DNA of 64,000 nucleotides from Roseiflexus castenholzii DSM 13941. GTDB lineage: Bacteria > Chloroflexota > Chloroflexia > Chloroflexales > Roseiflexaceae. The notes below the pieces were generated by a model. It was not told where the DNA came from. It worked only from the letters and a program-made list of their open reading frames with translations, and did no database searches. Each line of letters begins with the position of its first letter. Positions within the stretch are counted from its first letter, which is position 1. The position numbers and the translations under genes were made by a program. Shown here one piece after another: positions 1 through 9,408 of the stretch. The stretch is from NCBI RefSeq assembly GCF_000017805.1, contig NC_009767.1, positions 2,542,001 to 2,606,000 on the forward strand, read 5' to 3'.

Positions 1-396
1 CGGCAGCGCGGTCTCAACCAGCCGCTGCCATTGCCGGCGCTGACCTTCGGCAGCCTTCTCGAACGCTGGAACGCCTTTGCGCCCATTGCCCTGCCCGATG
101 AGACGCGCCGATTTGCCGAAGAGTGCATCGCCGTAAGCCGCTTCGAACTGCGATCACGCTCCGATCCGACGAAGGGTGGGGCGCCGCAGATCGGCGCCAT
201 CGGTCGTGTGACCTATGCCGCCGTCAACCGCGACCGGTACTGGCTGGCGTGTATCGACGCGCTGGCGCACTTCACACTGTTCAGCGGTATCGGCGCCGGC
301 GTCGCTCGCGGCTATGGGCAGGCGCGCCTGCTGGACGACGATCACACCGGCGCGCGTCCACACACCACCGGGCAGCCGGATGGGTTGTCCGCATAA
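1..396 (+). CDS. cas6: Cas6 CRISPR endoribonuclease, C-terminal part (5' end outside window)
   Basis: The frame is open from the first base, so the N-terminus lies upstream and only about 131 residues are seen. The visible part ends with a glycine-rich segment (FSGIGAGVARGYGQARLL) that matches the G-loop near the C-terminus of Cas6 ferredoxin-like RNases. Cas6 cuts pre-crRNA within the repeat to leave the 5' handle, which would be ATTGAAAC in the array downstream. It lies on the same strand as cas1, cas2 and the array. The call rests on the G-loop and the context; catalytic residues of the N-terminal half cannot be assessed. Confidence 0.75.
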   Translation, partial: RQRGLNQPLPLPALTFGSLLERWNAFAPIALPDETRRFAEECIAVSRFELRSRSDPTKGGAPQIGAIGRVTYAAVNRDRYWLACIDALAHFTLFSGIGAGVARGYGQARLLDDDHTGARPHTTGQPDGLSA

Positions 397-546
397 ACGA
401 CATCTTTGCTGCCGGGTGCAGGGTCTCGATTGTTGTGCAACCGTAGTACTCTGGCGCCACGAATTGACCCAACTTTCGGCATACAATCTCGCCGGGTGGG
501 AGTGCGTCCGTTGCGGAAGCAAGGCGCGCCCCTCGTCGCGTGTTGG

Positions 547-655
547 CATACCACACCCGCGCAGGAGAAGCGTCATGGCAACATCGCGTGCATGGCGGGT
601 TGACCTGGCAGACCTCCCACACACATACCACACCCGCGCAGGAGAAGCGTCATGG
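547..655 (+). repeat. 32-bp direct repeat duplicating the cas1 ribosome-binding site and start
   Basis: Bases 547-578 and 624-655 are identical over 32 bp, 77 bp apart. Each copy holds AGGAG, a short spacer and an ATG. The second ATG is the start of cas1. The first opens a frame of 32 codons that runs past the cas1 start and ends at 670 in another frame. The rest of 397-651 shows no convincing gene. Confidence 0.85.
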
Positions 656-1671
656 ACACCCTCTACGTGACCGAACAGGGCAGCGAGATCGGCTGCGACG
701 GTGAACGGTTGGCAGTGCGGCGCGACAACGCCATCATCGCCAGCATACCGCTGATCAAGATCGAGGACATCGTCATTATCGGCAACGTCGGACTGAGCAC
801 CCCCGCCATCAAGCGCATGCTCGACAACGGCATCAACGTCACGTTTCTGACGGTACACGGGCGCTATCAGGGGCGATTGGTCGGCAGCGTCAGCGCCCAT
901 GCCGCGCTGCGCGCCGCACAATATCGGCGCGCCGACGACCGCGCCTGGTCGCTGCGCCTGGCGCAGCGGTTCGTCGAAGGCAAACTGCGCAACTGCCGCG
1001 CCCTGCTGCGCCGTTTTGCGCGCAACCGCGCCGACGCGCCAGCGGAAGCCGGGCAAGCCGCCGACGACCTCGACCGCTTCATTGATCGCGTGCCGCGCAC
1101 CACCACCCTCAACGCACTTATGGGAGTGGAAGGCAGCGCCACTGCGCGCTACTTCGCCGGCGTCCGCGCCCTGATCGGAGCGGAATGGCGCTTCGAGGCG
1201 CGCATCCGGCGTCCACCGCCGGATCGTGTGAACGCCCTGCTCTCGTTTGGCTACACCCTGCTGGTTCACAAAATGCTCGGCGCCGTTGAAGCAGCCGGCT
1301 TCGACCCGTATCTCGGCTACCTCCACCACATCGACTACGGACGACCATCACTGGCGCTCGACCTGATCGAAGAGTTCCGCCCTATCCTGGTCGACTCGCT
1401 AGTAATCCGTTGTTGCAACGACGGGCGCATCGCGTTCGACGACTTCACCGAAACGCCGGATGGCGACTATCCGGTCTTGCTGAGTGATGACGGCAAACGG
1501 CGCTTTGTCGCCGCATTCGAGGAACGCATGCGCACTGAAGCCACCCATCCCGACGGCGCCGACGGACGACCGGGGAAAGTCAGTTACCTGCGCTGTCTGG
1601 CGCTTCAGGCGCGGCGTCTGGCGCGAGCGGTGCAGGGAGGAGCGGACTACGAACCGTTTGCTGTGCGATAA
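652..1671 (+). CDS. cas1: CRISPR-associated endonuclease Cas1
   Basis: Cas1 is the metal-dependent integrase that, with Cas2, inserts new spacers at the leader end of the array. The 339-residue product has the N-terminal beta-rich part (MDTLYVTEQGSEIG, with a VIIGNVGLST segment) and the helical catalytic part. The expected acidic and histidine residues are visible: Glu near 160 in ALMGVEGSA, His near 226 in GYLHHIDYG, and Glu near 241 in LIEEFRP. Length is normal for the family. ATG at 652 is preceded by AGGAG at a suitable distance. cas2 follows after 10 bp, so the two are probably co-transcribed. The sequence resembles Cas1 associated with type I/III loci; the subtype cannot be fixed because effector genes are outside the window. 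Confidence 0.97.
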   Translation: MDTLYVTEQGSEIGCDGERLAVRRDNAIIASIPLIKIEDIVIIGNVGLSTPAIKRMLDNGINVTFLTVHGRYQGRLVGSVSAHAALRAAQYRRADDRAWSLRLAQRFVEGKLRNCRALLRRFARNRADAPAEAGQAADDLDRFIDRVPRTTTLNALMGVEGSATARYFAGVRALIGAEWRFEARIRRPPPDRVNALLSFGYTLLVHKMLGAVEAAGFDPYLGYLHHIDYGRPSLALDLIEEFRPILVDSLVIRCCNDGRIAFDDFTETPDGDYPVLLSDDGKRRFVAAFEERMRTEATHPDGADGRPGKVSYLRCLALQARRLARAVQGGADYEPFAVR

Positions 1672-1681
1672 AGGAGCGCCC

Positions 1682-1963
1682 ATGCTGTACGTAATCGCTT
1701 ACGACATTCCGGACGACGCGCGACGCCTGAAACTGGCGAACGTACTCGAAGGATTCGGGCAGCGCGTGCAGCGCAGCGTCTTCGAGTGCGACCTGACCGA
1801 GCGCGAATACCGCGCACTGATAAAAAAAGTCGAGCGCGTCGTTAACCTAAACGAAGGGGACAGCGTGCGCATCTACCGATTGTGCGGCGCATGCGTAGCG
1901 AACGTCGACGTCAGAGGAGAAGGACCGCCGGTGGAAAAGAGCGTTGACATCTATATCGTCTGA
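1682..1963 (+). CDS. cas2: CRISPR-associated Cas2
   Basis: A 93-residue protein opening with MLYVIAYDIPDDARRLKLAN, the typical Cas2 beta-1 strand with the conserved Asp (YDIPDD), followed by FGQRVQRSVFECDL, a hallmark of the ferredoxin-like fold. Cas2 dimers bridge two Cas1 dimers in the integration complex. ATG at 1682 was preferred over upstream in-frame starts because the family motif begins at this methionine and AAGGAG lies just before it. The gene is immediately followed by the CRISPR leader. Confidence 0.97.
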   Translation: MLYVIAYDIPDDARRLKLANVLEGFGQRVQRSVFECDLTEREYRALIKKVERVVNLNEGDSVRIYRLCGACVANVDVRGEGPPVEKSVDIYIV

Positions 1964-2137
1964 CGCACCGGCGCGGCGCAACGGAGGCCCGATTGCCGCG
2001 CCACCTCATCAGGATGCCATGAAAGACTGTCGAATGACACCGGTTGCGCCCAAAATGCCTGACACATTTCTCCCGAAATCGGGCGACCGCGCACACCGCC
2101 TTGTGTGTCTCGTTCTGATGCGGTATAATCATCGAGG
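1964..2137 (+). promoter_or_regulatory. CRISPR leader between cas2 and the first repeat
   Basis: This 174-bp non-coding stretch joins cas2 to the first repeat. The array is read left to right because the repeats end with ATTGAAAC, the usual 3' end of Cas6-processed repeats, so the leader is on the cas side. It carries a promoter at its distal end (separate entry). The upstream part shows no clear repeat or gene. Confidence 0.8.
2101..2129 (+). promoter_or_regulatory. Pre-crRNA promoter
   Basis: TTGTGT at 2101-2106 and a perfect TATAAT at 2124-2129 are separated by 17 bp. Transcription would start at about 2136-2137, one or two bases before the first repeat, so the precursor would begin essentially with a repeat. 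This is inferred from sequence only. Confidence 0.7.
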
Positions 2138-5100
2138 GTGGAAAAACCCCAAATCCCCGCCAGGGGATTGAAACCGCGCCAACTGATCGCGAATATCCGC
2201 TGCGGTGCCGATTTCGTGGAAAAACCCCAAATCCCCGCCAGGGGATTGAAACTTGCTTGCGCTGTCGGTCATCGAGAGCGCGCCGCTTGCGGGTGGAAAA
2301 ACCCCAAATCCCCGCCAGGGGATTGAAACTTATCCAGACCATCAATGCTACGACGAGCAATGTTGCCGTGGAAAAACCCCAAATCCCCGCCAGGGGATTG
2401 AAACGTCAATCAACTGCTGCGTTATCGTTATCATCGCTCTAAGTGGAAAAACCCCAAATCCCCGCCAGGGGATTGAAACAAAGAAACAAACGAAGAGCCG
2501 CCGAAATGGAGAGGGAGGTGGTGGAAAAACCCCAAATCCCCGCCAGGGGATTGAAACGTGAGAATTTCCATCTCCTCCTCTGTCAGCAGCGCGCGCAGTG
2601 GAAAAACCCCAAATCCCCGCCAGGGGATTGAAACCTCTCCATATTCGCTCCTTTGTTAATGTACCCGGCGTGGAAAAACCCCAAATCCCCGCCAGGGGAT
2701 TGAAACGTAGTAATAGTCGCCGTAGCCACCGAGTTGTCTATAGAACGACGTGGAAAAACCCCAAATCCCCGCCAGGGGATTGAAACCTCCTCCGATAAGA
2801 GGAATGTACAGCGAGGTGGCGGAGTGGAAAAACCCCAAATCCCCGCCAGGGGATTGAAACGGTTCACAATCGGCTCGATCTTACCAATCTCCCTCGGTGG
2901 AAAAACCCCAAATCCCCGCCAGGGGATTGAAACTTTCCCCCCCCCTATATTTCAGCCTCTTTGGAGGCTAGGGGTGGAAAAACCCCAAATCCCCGCCAGG
3001 GGATTGAAACTTTCGTGCCGCTTCCGCTTGCGGCGATCACAACAGCGCGAGTGGAAAAACCCCAAATCCCCGCCAGGGGATTGAAACGAAACGCTGCGGG
3101 CCTCAATGCCGGATTGTCCGCCCAGTGGTGGAAAAACCCCAAATCCCCGCCAGGGGATTGAAACACATGAACCCCATCGTCTCGATTGACAAGACCGACC
3201 GGTGGAAAAACCCCAAATCCCCGCCAGGGGATTGAAACACTATTCTGTCCTCTCGGACAAATGTGGTGGAAAAAGTGGAAAAACCCCAAATCCCCGCCAG
3301 GGGATTGAAACAAGGGGACCAAGTAAATGATCCGCTATCGTGCTCAAAACGTGGAAAAACCCCAAATCCCCGCCAGGGGATTGAAACTCAACTCGAAAGT
3401 TGAGCGTGAACGCGATAAGAAATGCCGGTGGAAAACCCCCAAATCCCCGCCAGGGGATTGAAACGGGCTGTACGCGGATATCTTCCCCGATCTCTCGCCC
3501 AGAGAGGTGGAAAAACCCCAAATCCCCGCCAGGGGATTGAAACTACCATATCGCTACGGTAATTAAAGGTGAGCGCCACCGATCTAAGTGGAAAAACCCC
3601 AAATCCCCGCCAGGGGATTGAAACCCGCTATAAGCGCGAGATCCACCTCCTGAAACGAGGGGTGGAAAAACCCCAAATCCCCGCCAGGGGATTGAAACAA
3701 TCGAGTAAACCGTGGAATAGTCTGTTTTTAATTCGGAGTGGAAAAACCCCAAATCCCCGCCAGGGGATTGAAACCATTTGTTGCGCTAGTCGATTGTTTC
3801 GAGAAGTTCAATGTGGAAAAACCCCAAATCCCCGCCAGGGGATTGAAACTCAACAGCAGCGTGGCTGTTGCTGTTAACCCAGGCTGGCGACTGTGTGGAA
3901 AAACCCCAAATCCCCGCCAGGGGATTGAAACGGGCTTGACCTCGTCGGTCAAGCTCCAGCCTTTGGTGGCGGTGGAAAAACCCCAAATCCCCGCCAGGGG
4001 ATTGAAACTCGTGTTCTCGACGCAGGGGATCGAGGGGGTGGAACAACGTGGAAAAACCCCAAATCCCCGCCAGGGGATTGAAACGATAAGGTAGGTAAAA
4101 TATTCCTCCTTTCCGAGGAAAGTGGAAAAACCCCAAATCCCCGCCAGGGGATTGAAACCTCGGTTTCTGCGGTTGAGATGGCGCGGGCGGCATGTGGAAA
4201 AACCCCAAATCCCCGCCAGGGGATTGAAACTGGAGAAAACCACCTGCGGGTTTTCTCTAATCTGGTGGGCGAGGTGGAAAAACCCCAAATCCCCGCCAGG
4301 GGATTGAAACCGCCCGCCGTCTGCCGCGCCTTCAGCGGGCGCGGCGCGGGAGCGGGTGGAAAAACCCCAAATCCCCGCCAGGGGATTGAAACTTGGCGTT
4401 CGGGAGCATGATCGTCTTGGCGGAGGCATGGGTGGAAAAACCCCAAATCCCCGCCAGGGGATTGAAACCCGGATTGACCTAAGCCTGGTCGAGTAGGAAC
4501 TCCCTCAAGTGGAAAAACCCCAAATCCCCGCCAGGGGATTGAAACACGGACGCGCATGGCAAATTGCCAAAACGCAACCAGGTGGAAAAACCCCAAATCC
4601 CCGCCAGGGGATTGAAACTCAAAGACCCATATAATCATTCCCCTCTGTGTCTGTGGAAAAACCCCAAATCCCCGCCAGGGGATTGAAACTACCAGATCGG
4701 GTAAAACCGGTTCTGGTACCGAATTTCTAGTGGTGGAAAAACCCCAAATCCCCGCCAGGGGATTGAAACCGGGCGCAAACTCGCCGCTGTGCAACTGATA
4801 ACGATACTGTGGAAAAACCCCAAATCCCCGCCAGGGGATTGAAACGTTCGCCGTCGATTTCGCTCACGCACAGGCGGGCGACGACGTGGAAAAACCCCAA
4901 ATCCCCGCCAGGGGATTGAAACGCAAATCATCGACGAGTCTGGAAATGATGTGACATCTCTGGTGGAAAAACCCCAAATCCCCGCCAGGGGATTGAAACT
5001 AAATACGCGATTGCGTATTACTGGAATGGGGAACTTTTGTGGAAAAACCCCAAATCCCCGCCAGGGGATTGAAACCTTACATTCCCAGCGGTGTACGTCG

Positions 5101-7354
5101 AGCATTTTGGGTGGAAAAACCCCAAATCCCCGCCAGGGGATTGAAACATGTCGGCGTGGCGGCGCTGTACCGCACTGCGCCGGAGGGTGGAAAAACCCCA
5201 AATCCCCGCCAGGGGATTGAAACTTTCGTCAAGACCTCCATTTCCTCCTCTGTCAGCAGCGCCCGGTGGAAAAACCCCAAATCCCCGCCAGGGGATTGAA
5301 ACTCGCCTCCCGCAAGCTCCTCCTCGAATCCCCACGAAAACGTGGAAAAACCCCAAATCCCCGCCAGGGGATTGAAACTTTGTTCGAGATACGGCGGATA
5401 GATACGCTGATAAGTTAAAGTGGAAAAACCCCAAATCCCCGCCAGGGGATTGAAACGTACAAACCCCCCCACCCCGACGCCTAAAAGCAAGTTCAGTGCG
5501 TGGAAAAACCCCAAATCCCCGCCAGGGGATTGAAACACAACGCACCTTCATGCTCCAAGAGCATGTAATCGCGTGGAAAAACCCCAAATCCCCGCCAGGG
5601 GATTGAAACCGTATTTGCGCCTTCGACCACAGAAACTGCTATATAAGCAGGTGGAAAAACCCCAAATCCCCGCCAGGGGATTGAAACGAAGAACACAAAA
5701 ACATATTAGAAAAATTAAAACGAGGTGGAAAAACCCCAAATCCCCGCCAGGGGATTGAAACGGCAATGTTGATGTCCAACCAGACATAGTTTCTGGCGCT
5801 GTGGAAAAACCCCAAATCCCCGCCAGGGGATTGAAACTTGATAAGACTGACCGTTACGCGAGCCTTCATGATTGTGGAAAAACCCCAAATCCCCGCCAGG
5901 GGATTGAAACTCAAGTATCATTGATCACCACCTTCATAAGAGCGATGAAGTGGAAAAACCCCAAATCCCCGCCAGGGGATTGAAACCGACATCCACGCCC
6001 GCAGGAAACGCCACCCGCGCCATCTCGGTGGAAAAACCCCAAATCCCCGCCAGGGGATTGAAACGTTAATAAACGCGCATTGTCGACCAAGCGACTACGG
6101 CAGTGGAAAAACCCCAAATCCCCGCCAGGGGATTGAAACCGAAGCCACTCTCGCGCAGGCGCGCGCGGCGGCGTATGGTGGAAAAACCCCAAATCCCCGC
6201 CAGGGGATTGAAACCTCCTCGCTGTTCGGGTCACGAAGCAATCGCCGCATCTTCGTGGAAAAACCCCAAATCCCCGCCAGGGGATTGAAACGCCAAGTTA
6301 GCCGCCGGTCTCGTATCGACCGCCCATTGTTGTGGAAAAACCCCAAATCCCCGCCAGGGGATTGAAACTACAGCCTAATCAGGCTGTACGCGACGATCTC
6401 ATAAGGTGGAAAAACCCCAAATCCCCGCCAGGGGATTGAAACCCAAGGAAACTCACAATTGCTTAATCTTAGAAACAGTGGAAAAACCCCAAATCCCCGC
6501 CAGGGGATTGAAACATTGAAAATGCGCCGGCTGGCATCGTCACGGTGCTAAAGTGGAAAAACCCCAAATCCCCGCCAGGGGATTGAAACTAAGGGTGTAC
6601 GCGGCGATTTCGTAGGTAAGCCAAACAAGTGGAAAAACCCCAAATCCCCGCCAGGGGATTGAAACAACGGCGGACATATCCGCCGAAATTGAAGAGGCGA
6701 TGAAGTGGAAAAACCCCAAATCCCCGCCAGGGGATTGAAACTTGAGCGAGTTTTTCGGTGTGAAACGCTACCTCAGGGTGGAAAAACCCCAAATCCCCGC
6801 CAGGGGATTGAAACGTAAATTATTACTGACGCAACAAAAGCATTGTTTACAAAAAGTGGAAAAACCCCAAATCCCCGCCAGGGGATTGAAACAGAAAACC
6901 CCCGAATGACCAACCGAACCTGCACACCGTACGTGGAAAAACCCCAAATCCCCGCCAGGGGATTGAAACGCGTTCTCGATGCCTTCGATGCTTTCGGGTG
7001 GTGTCTCGCTGGTGGAAAAACCCCAAATCCCCGCCAGGGGATTGAAACTCGTCTCGCGCCGCCTCCACTGCGCGCTCCGCGTCAATAATCGCGTGGAAAA
7101 ACCCCAAATCCCCGCCAGGGGATTGAAACGTACAGGAACGCGTGTACGCTTATCCCGTGAACTCAGTGGAAAAACCCCAAATCCCCGCCAGGGGATTGAA
7201 ACCGCAACCGCCGCGCGATATGCGACGCCTCGGTCCACGTAAAGTGGAAAAACCCCAAATCCCCGCCAGGGGATTGAAACCCCCGTGCGGGCTGCGAAAT
7301 ACATCGCCCGCGCTCGTTCGAGTGGAAAAACCCCAAATCCCCGCCAGGGGATTG
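2138..7354 (+). CRISPR. CRISPR array, 69 repeats of 37 bp and 68 spacers
   Basis: The 37-bp repeat starts GTGGAAAAACCCC and ends GGGGATTGAAAC. It contains an inverted repeat AATCCCC-GCCA-GGGGATT, with the expected 8-nt handle ATTGAAAC at its 3' end. Counting every start from 2138 to 7322 gives 69 copies; unit lengths run from 71 to 82 bp, so spacers are 34-45 bp. In my reading the repeats are nearly all identical; the copy at 3428 has one A-to-C change in the A/C tract. The last copy (7322) is cut after 33 bases. Two spacer pairs are related to each other (2558-2597 with 5224-5265; 6369-6405 with 6590-6628). The size and repeat identity suggest an active, well-maintained array. Effector genes are not in the window, so the type is open. 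Confidence 0.98.
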
Positions 7355-7947
7355 GCGTACGGGCAGGTCTGAGACCTGCCCGCGCCAGGGGATCGGGGTG
7401 GGGGCGGGTCTCAGACCCGCCCCCTACCGTGGAATTCGCTCATTGTTCACAGGTTCCGCCGTGCCGGTGGAAAAACCCCAAATCCCCGCCAGGGGATCGG
7501 CGTACGGGCAGGTCTGAGACCTGCCCGCGCCAGGGGATCGGGGTGGGGGCGGGTCTCAGACCCGCCCCCTACCACACACATGTGCGTATGTGGAGCAGGC
7601 GGGTCGGGCGGGGATCGGGGTGGGGGCGGGTCTCAGACCCGCCCCCTACCGTGGAATTCGCTCATTGTTCACAGGTTCCGCCGTGCCGGTGGAAAAACCC
7701 CAAATCCCCGCCAGGGGATCGGCGTACGGGCAGGTCTGAGACCTGCCCGCGCCAGGGGATCGGGGTGGGGGCGGGTCTCAGACCCGCCCCCTACCACACA
7801 CATGTGCGTATGTGGAGCAGGCGGGTCGGGCGGGGATCGGGGTGGGGGCGGGTCTCAGCCCCGCCCCCTACCGTGGAATTTGCTCATTGTTCACAGGTTC
7901 CGCCGTGCCGGTGGAAAAACCCCAAATCCCCGCCAGGGGATTGAAAC
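7322..7947 (+). repeat. Degenerate distal end of the array: dispersed palindromic repeats fused to CRISPR repeats, in 222-bp tandem units
   Basis: CRISPR repeat copies start at 7322, 7467, 7689 and 7911. The first three lose ATTGAAAC and run from CGCCAGGGGAT straight into a dispersed repeat containing GGCAGGTCTGAGACCTGCC and GGGCGGGTCTCAGACCCGCCC palindromes. Only the copy at 7911-7947 is complete. The stretches 7467-7688 and 7689-7910 are 222-bp tandem copies with few differences; 7322-7466 is a shorter first unit. Each unit ends with the same 3' part of a spacer (CTCATTGTTCACAGGTTCC). The three truncated copies should not yield normal crRNAs, because the 5' handle sequence is missing. Confidence 0.9.
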
Positions 7948-8082
7948 TTTTGCATCGTCCGGCAGGGTTCTTTCCAAATGAACTCGAAACATTGTCGTTC
8001 TTCAATGCTATACTATCAACGAGCGACCTCACGCGTGATCGCTCTCGCACCCGTCACATTCATGCCCCATGCGTCCAGGTTA

Positions 8083-9408
8083 ATGACTATGAGAAGACAA
8101 GCCGTCATCCGTACTAAACCAGATCGCGCGCTCTGCGCTCGACGCGCGTTCCCGCTCATTGCCGCGCGGATGCTCACCCGTCGTCCGCACCTCGTGCATG
8201 CCCCGAAGCGATGGGCGCGCCTTGCGCAAGCGGCGGCGCACGACCCCGACAGCGCCGCGTTGGTGTTGGCGCGCGCCCATGATCGCGTATGGCGCACGCT
8301 TCCGCATGCCGTCATCGCCGATCTTGCGCGCAGCGCAGCGCGGACGCCGGAAACGGCGACGGCGGCGCTTAAGGACGCGCCGGAACCGGTCTGGCGGATG
8401 CTGTCCGTTGACGATATCCGCGCCGTAATCCAAAGCGTCGTCGGTCACGACGTCGGGGCGATTGCGGCGTTGTGTCACGCGTCGTCATCCGTACAGGCGG
8501 CGCTGACGCCCGACGTGCTGCGCGCGCTGGCGCACCGCGTGACGAGCGACCCCTTCAGCGCCGCGCGCGTGCTGTGTGATGCGCCGATGTCCGTGTGGAA
8601 GGCGCTTGACGCTGAATCCATCCGCATGATGGCGCATGCGGTTGCGAGCCGCTACGACTGCGCCATCATGGTGGCCATGTCGACATCGTCCGCGATCTGG
8701 AAGGTTCTGGATGACGACGCCATTCGTTCCCTCGCTCGCGGCATCCTCCCGTTGTGCGATGACGCCATGCTGGGGGTGTCTCTGATGGGCTCCAGCGTTC
8801 CGGCGCTATGGACCAAACTGACCGCCGAAGAGGCGCACCCCTTTGTCCAGGCGACGGCGCGTGATATGTTCCTGGCGACAGAAATGCTGATCACCGCGCC
8901 GGATGATTTCTTAACCACGCTGTTCGCCGACGACCTTCGCGCTTTGGTGATGTCGTCCGCTCAGCACAGCATCACGGCTGCGCACACGTTGCTCGGCGTC
9001 CGCAACGCCGTCTGGGCGTCGCTGGATGGACAGACAAAAGACAGCCTCATCCACGCCGCTTTGCGCGATCCTGGCGCCTTCGTCGACGTACTCCAAACCA
9101 TGAGCGCGACCCCATTGCTCTCCTGGAAGCCGGAAATCTTTCTGTGGCTGAACGATGCCGCTCCAGAGCGCTGGACCGCCGTGCTTCCCGTTCTGCCCGA
9201 TGAGACGCTGTACGAGGCGCTGATGGCTATGTCGAATGATGTTTTGCAGCGCCGGGACACGCGCGATACGTTGATGACCATCGCTCGTCGCGACGGCGCC
9301 GACGTCATTCGGCGCGCCTTGAGAGCGCGAGCCCGCCGTCTCGTTCCCACGAGCATCCTTCCGCCATCGACTGAAGACAAGCGGACGAAGGGTGACCGGC
9401 GCGGGTAA
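8083..9408 (+). CDS. Protein of nine 34-residue helical repeats, function unknown
   Basis: I do not recognise this gene. From about base 8218 to 9170 the product is a tandem array of nine units, eight of exactly 34 residues and one of 37. The pattern is roughly R-x-L-A-x5-D-x3-A-x2-VL-x2-AP-x2-VW-x2-L-x2-D-x-I; for example unit 4 begins ALAHRVTSDPFSAARVL and ends with VWKALDAESIR. Each unit looks like a helical hairpin, so a solenoid is likely. No signal peptide or membrane segment is obvious. The short tail is basic. The start is uncertain: ATG 8083 or 8089 fits best after a possible TATACT at 8009-8014, but 7978 and 8170 are also open and none has a clear ribosome-binding site. The gene starts about 135 bp after the last CRISPR repeat on the same strand. 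A role in defence is only a guess from position. Confidence 0.6.
   Translation: MTMRRQAVIRTKPDRALCARRAFPLIAARMLTRRPHLVHAPKRWARLAQAAAHDPDSAALVLARAHDRVWRTLPHAVIADLARSAARTPETATAALKDAPEPVWRMLSVDDIRAVIQSVVGHDVGAIAALCHASSSVQAALTPDVLRALAHRVTSDPFSAARVLCDAPMSVWKALDAESIRMMAHAVASRYDCAIMVAMSTSSAIWKVLDDDAIRSLARGILPLCDDAMLGVSLMGSSVPALWTKLTAEEAHPFVQATARDMFLATEMLITAPDDFLTTLFADDLRALVMSSAQHSITAAHTLLGVRNAVWASLDGQTKDSLIHAALRDPGAFVDVLQTMSATPLLSWKPEIFLWLNDAAPERWTAVLPVLPDETLYEALMAMSNDVLQRRDTRDTLMTIARRDGADVIRRALRARARRLVPTSILPPSTEDKRTKGDRRG

Noticed and set aside
154..1329. Long minus-strand open frame opposite cas1
   Set aside because: Mirror frame of a GC-rich gene; cas1 on the plus strand has clear family motifs.
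2138..7350. Dozens of 60-280 residue open frames containing PQIPARG or FNPLAGIWGF text
   Set aside because: They are translations of the CRISPR repeat and its complement joined by spacers, not genes.
8083..9408. TAL-effector-like DNA-binding repeats
   Set aside because: The 34-residue period and an occasional LTPD start agree, but the hypervariable di-residue loop and the rest of the TALE consensus are absent; kept as unknown solenoid.
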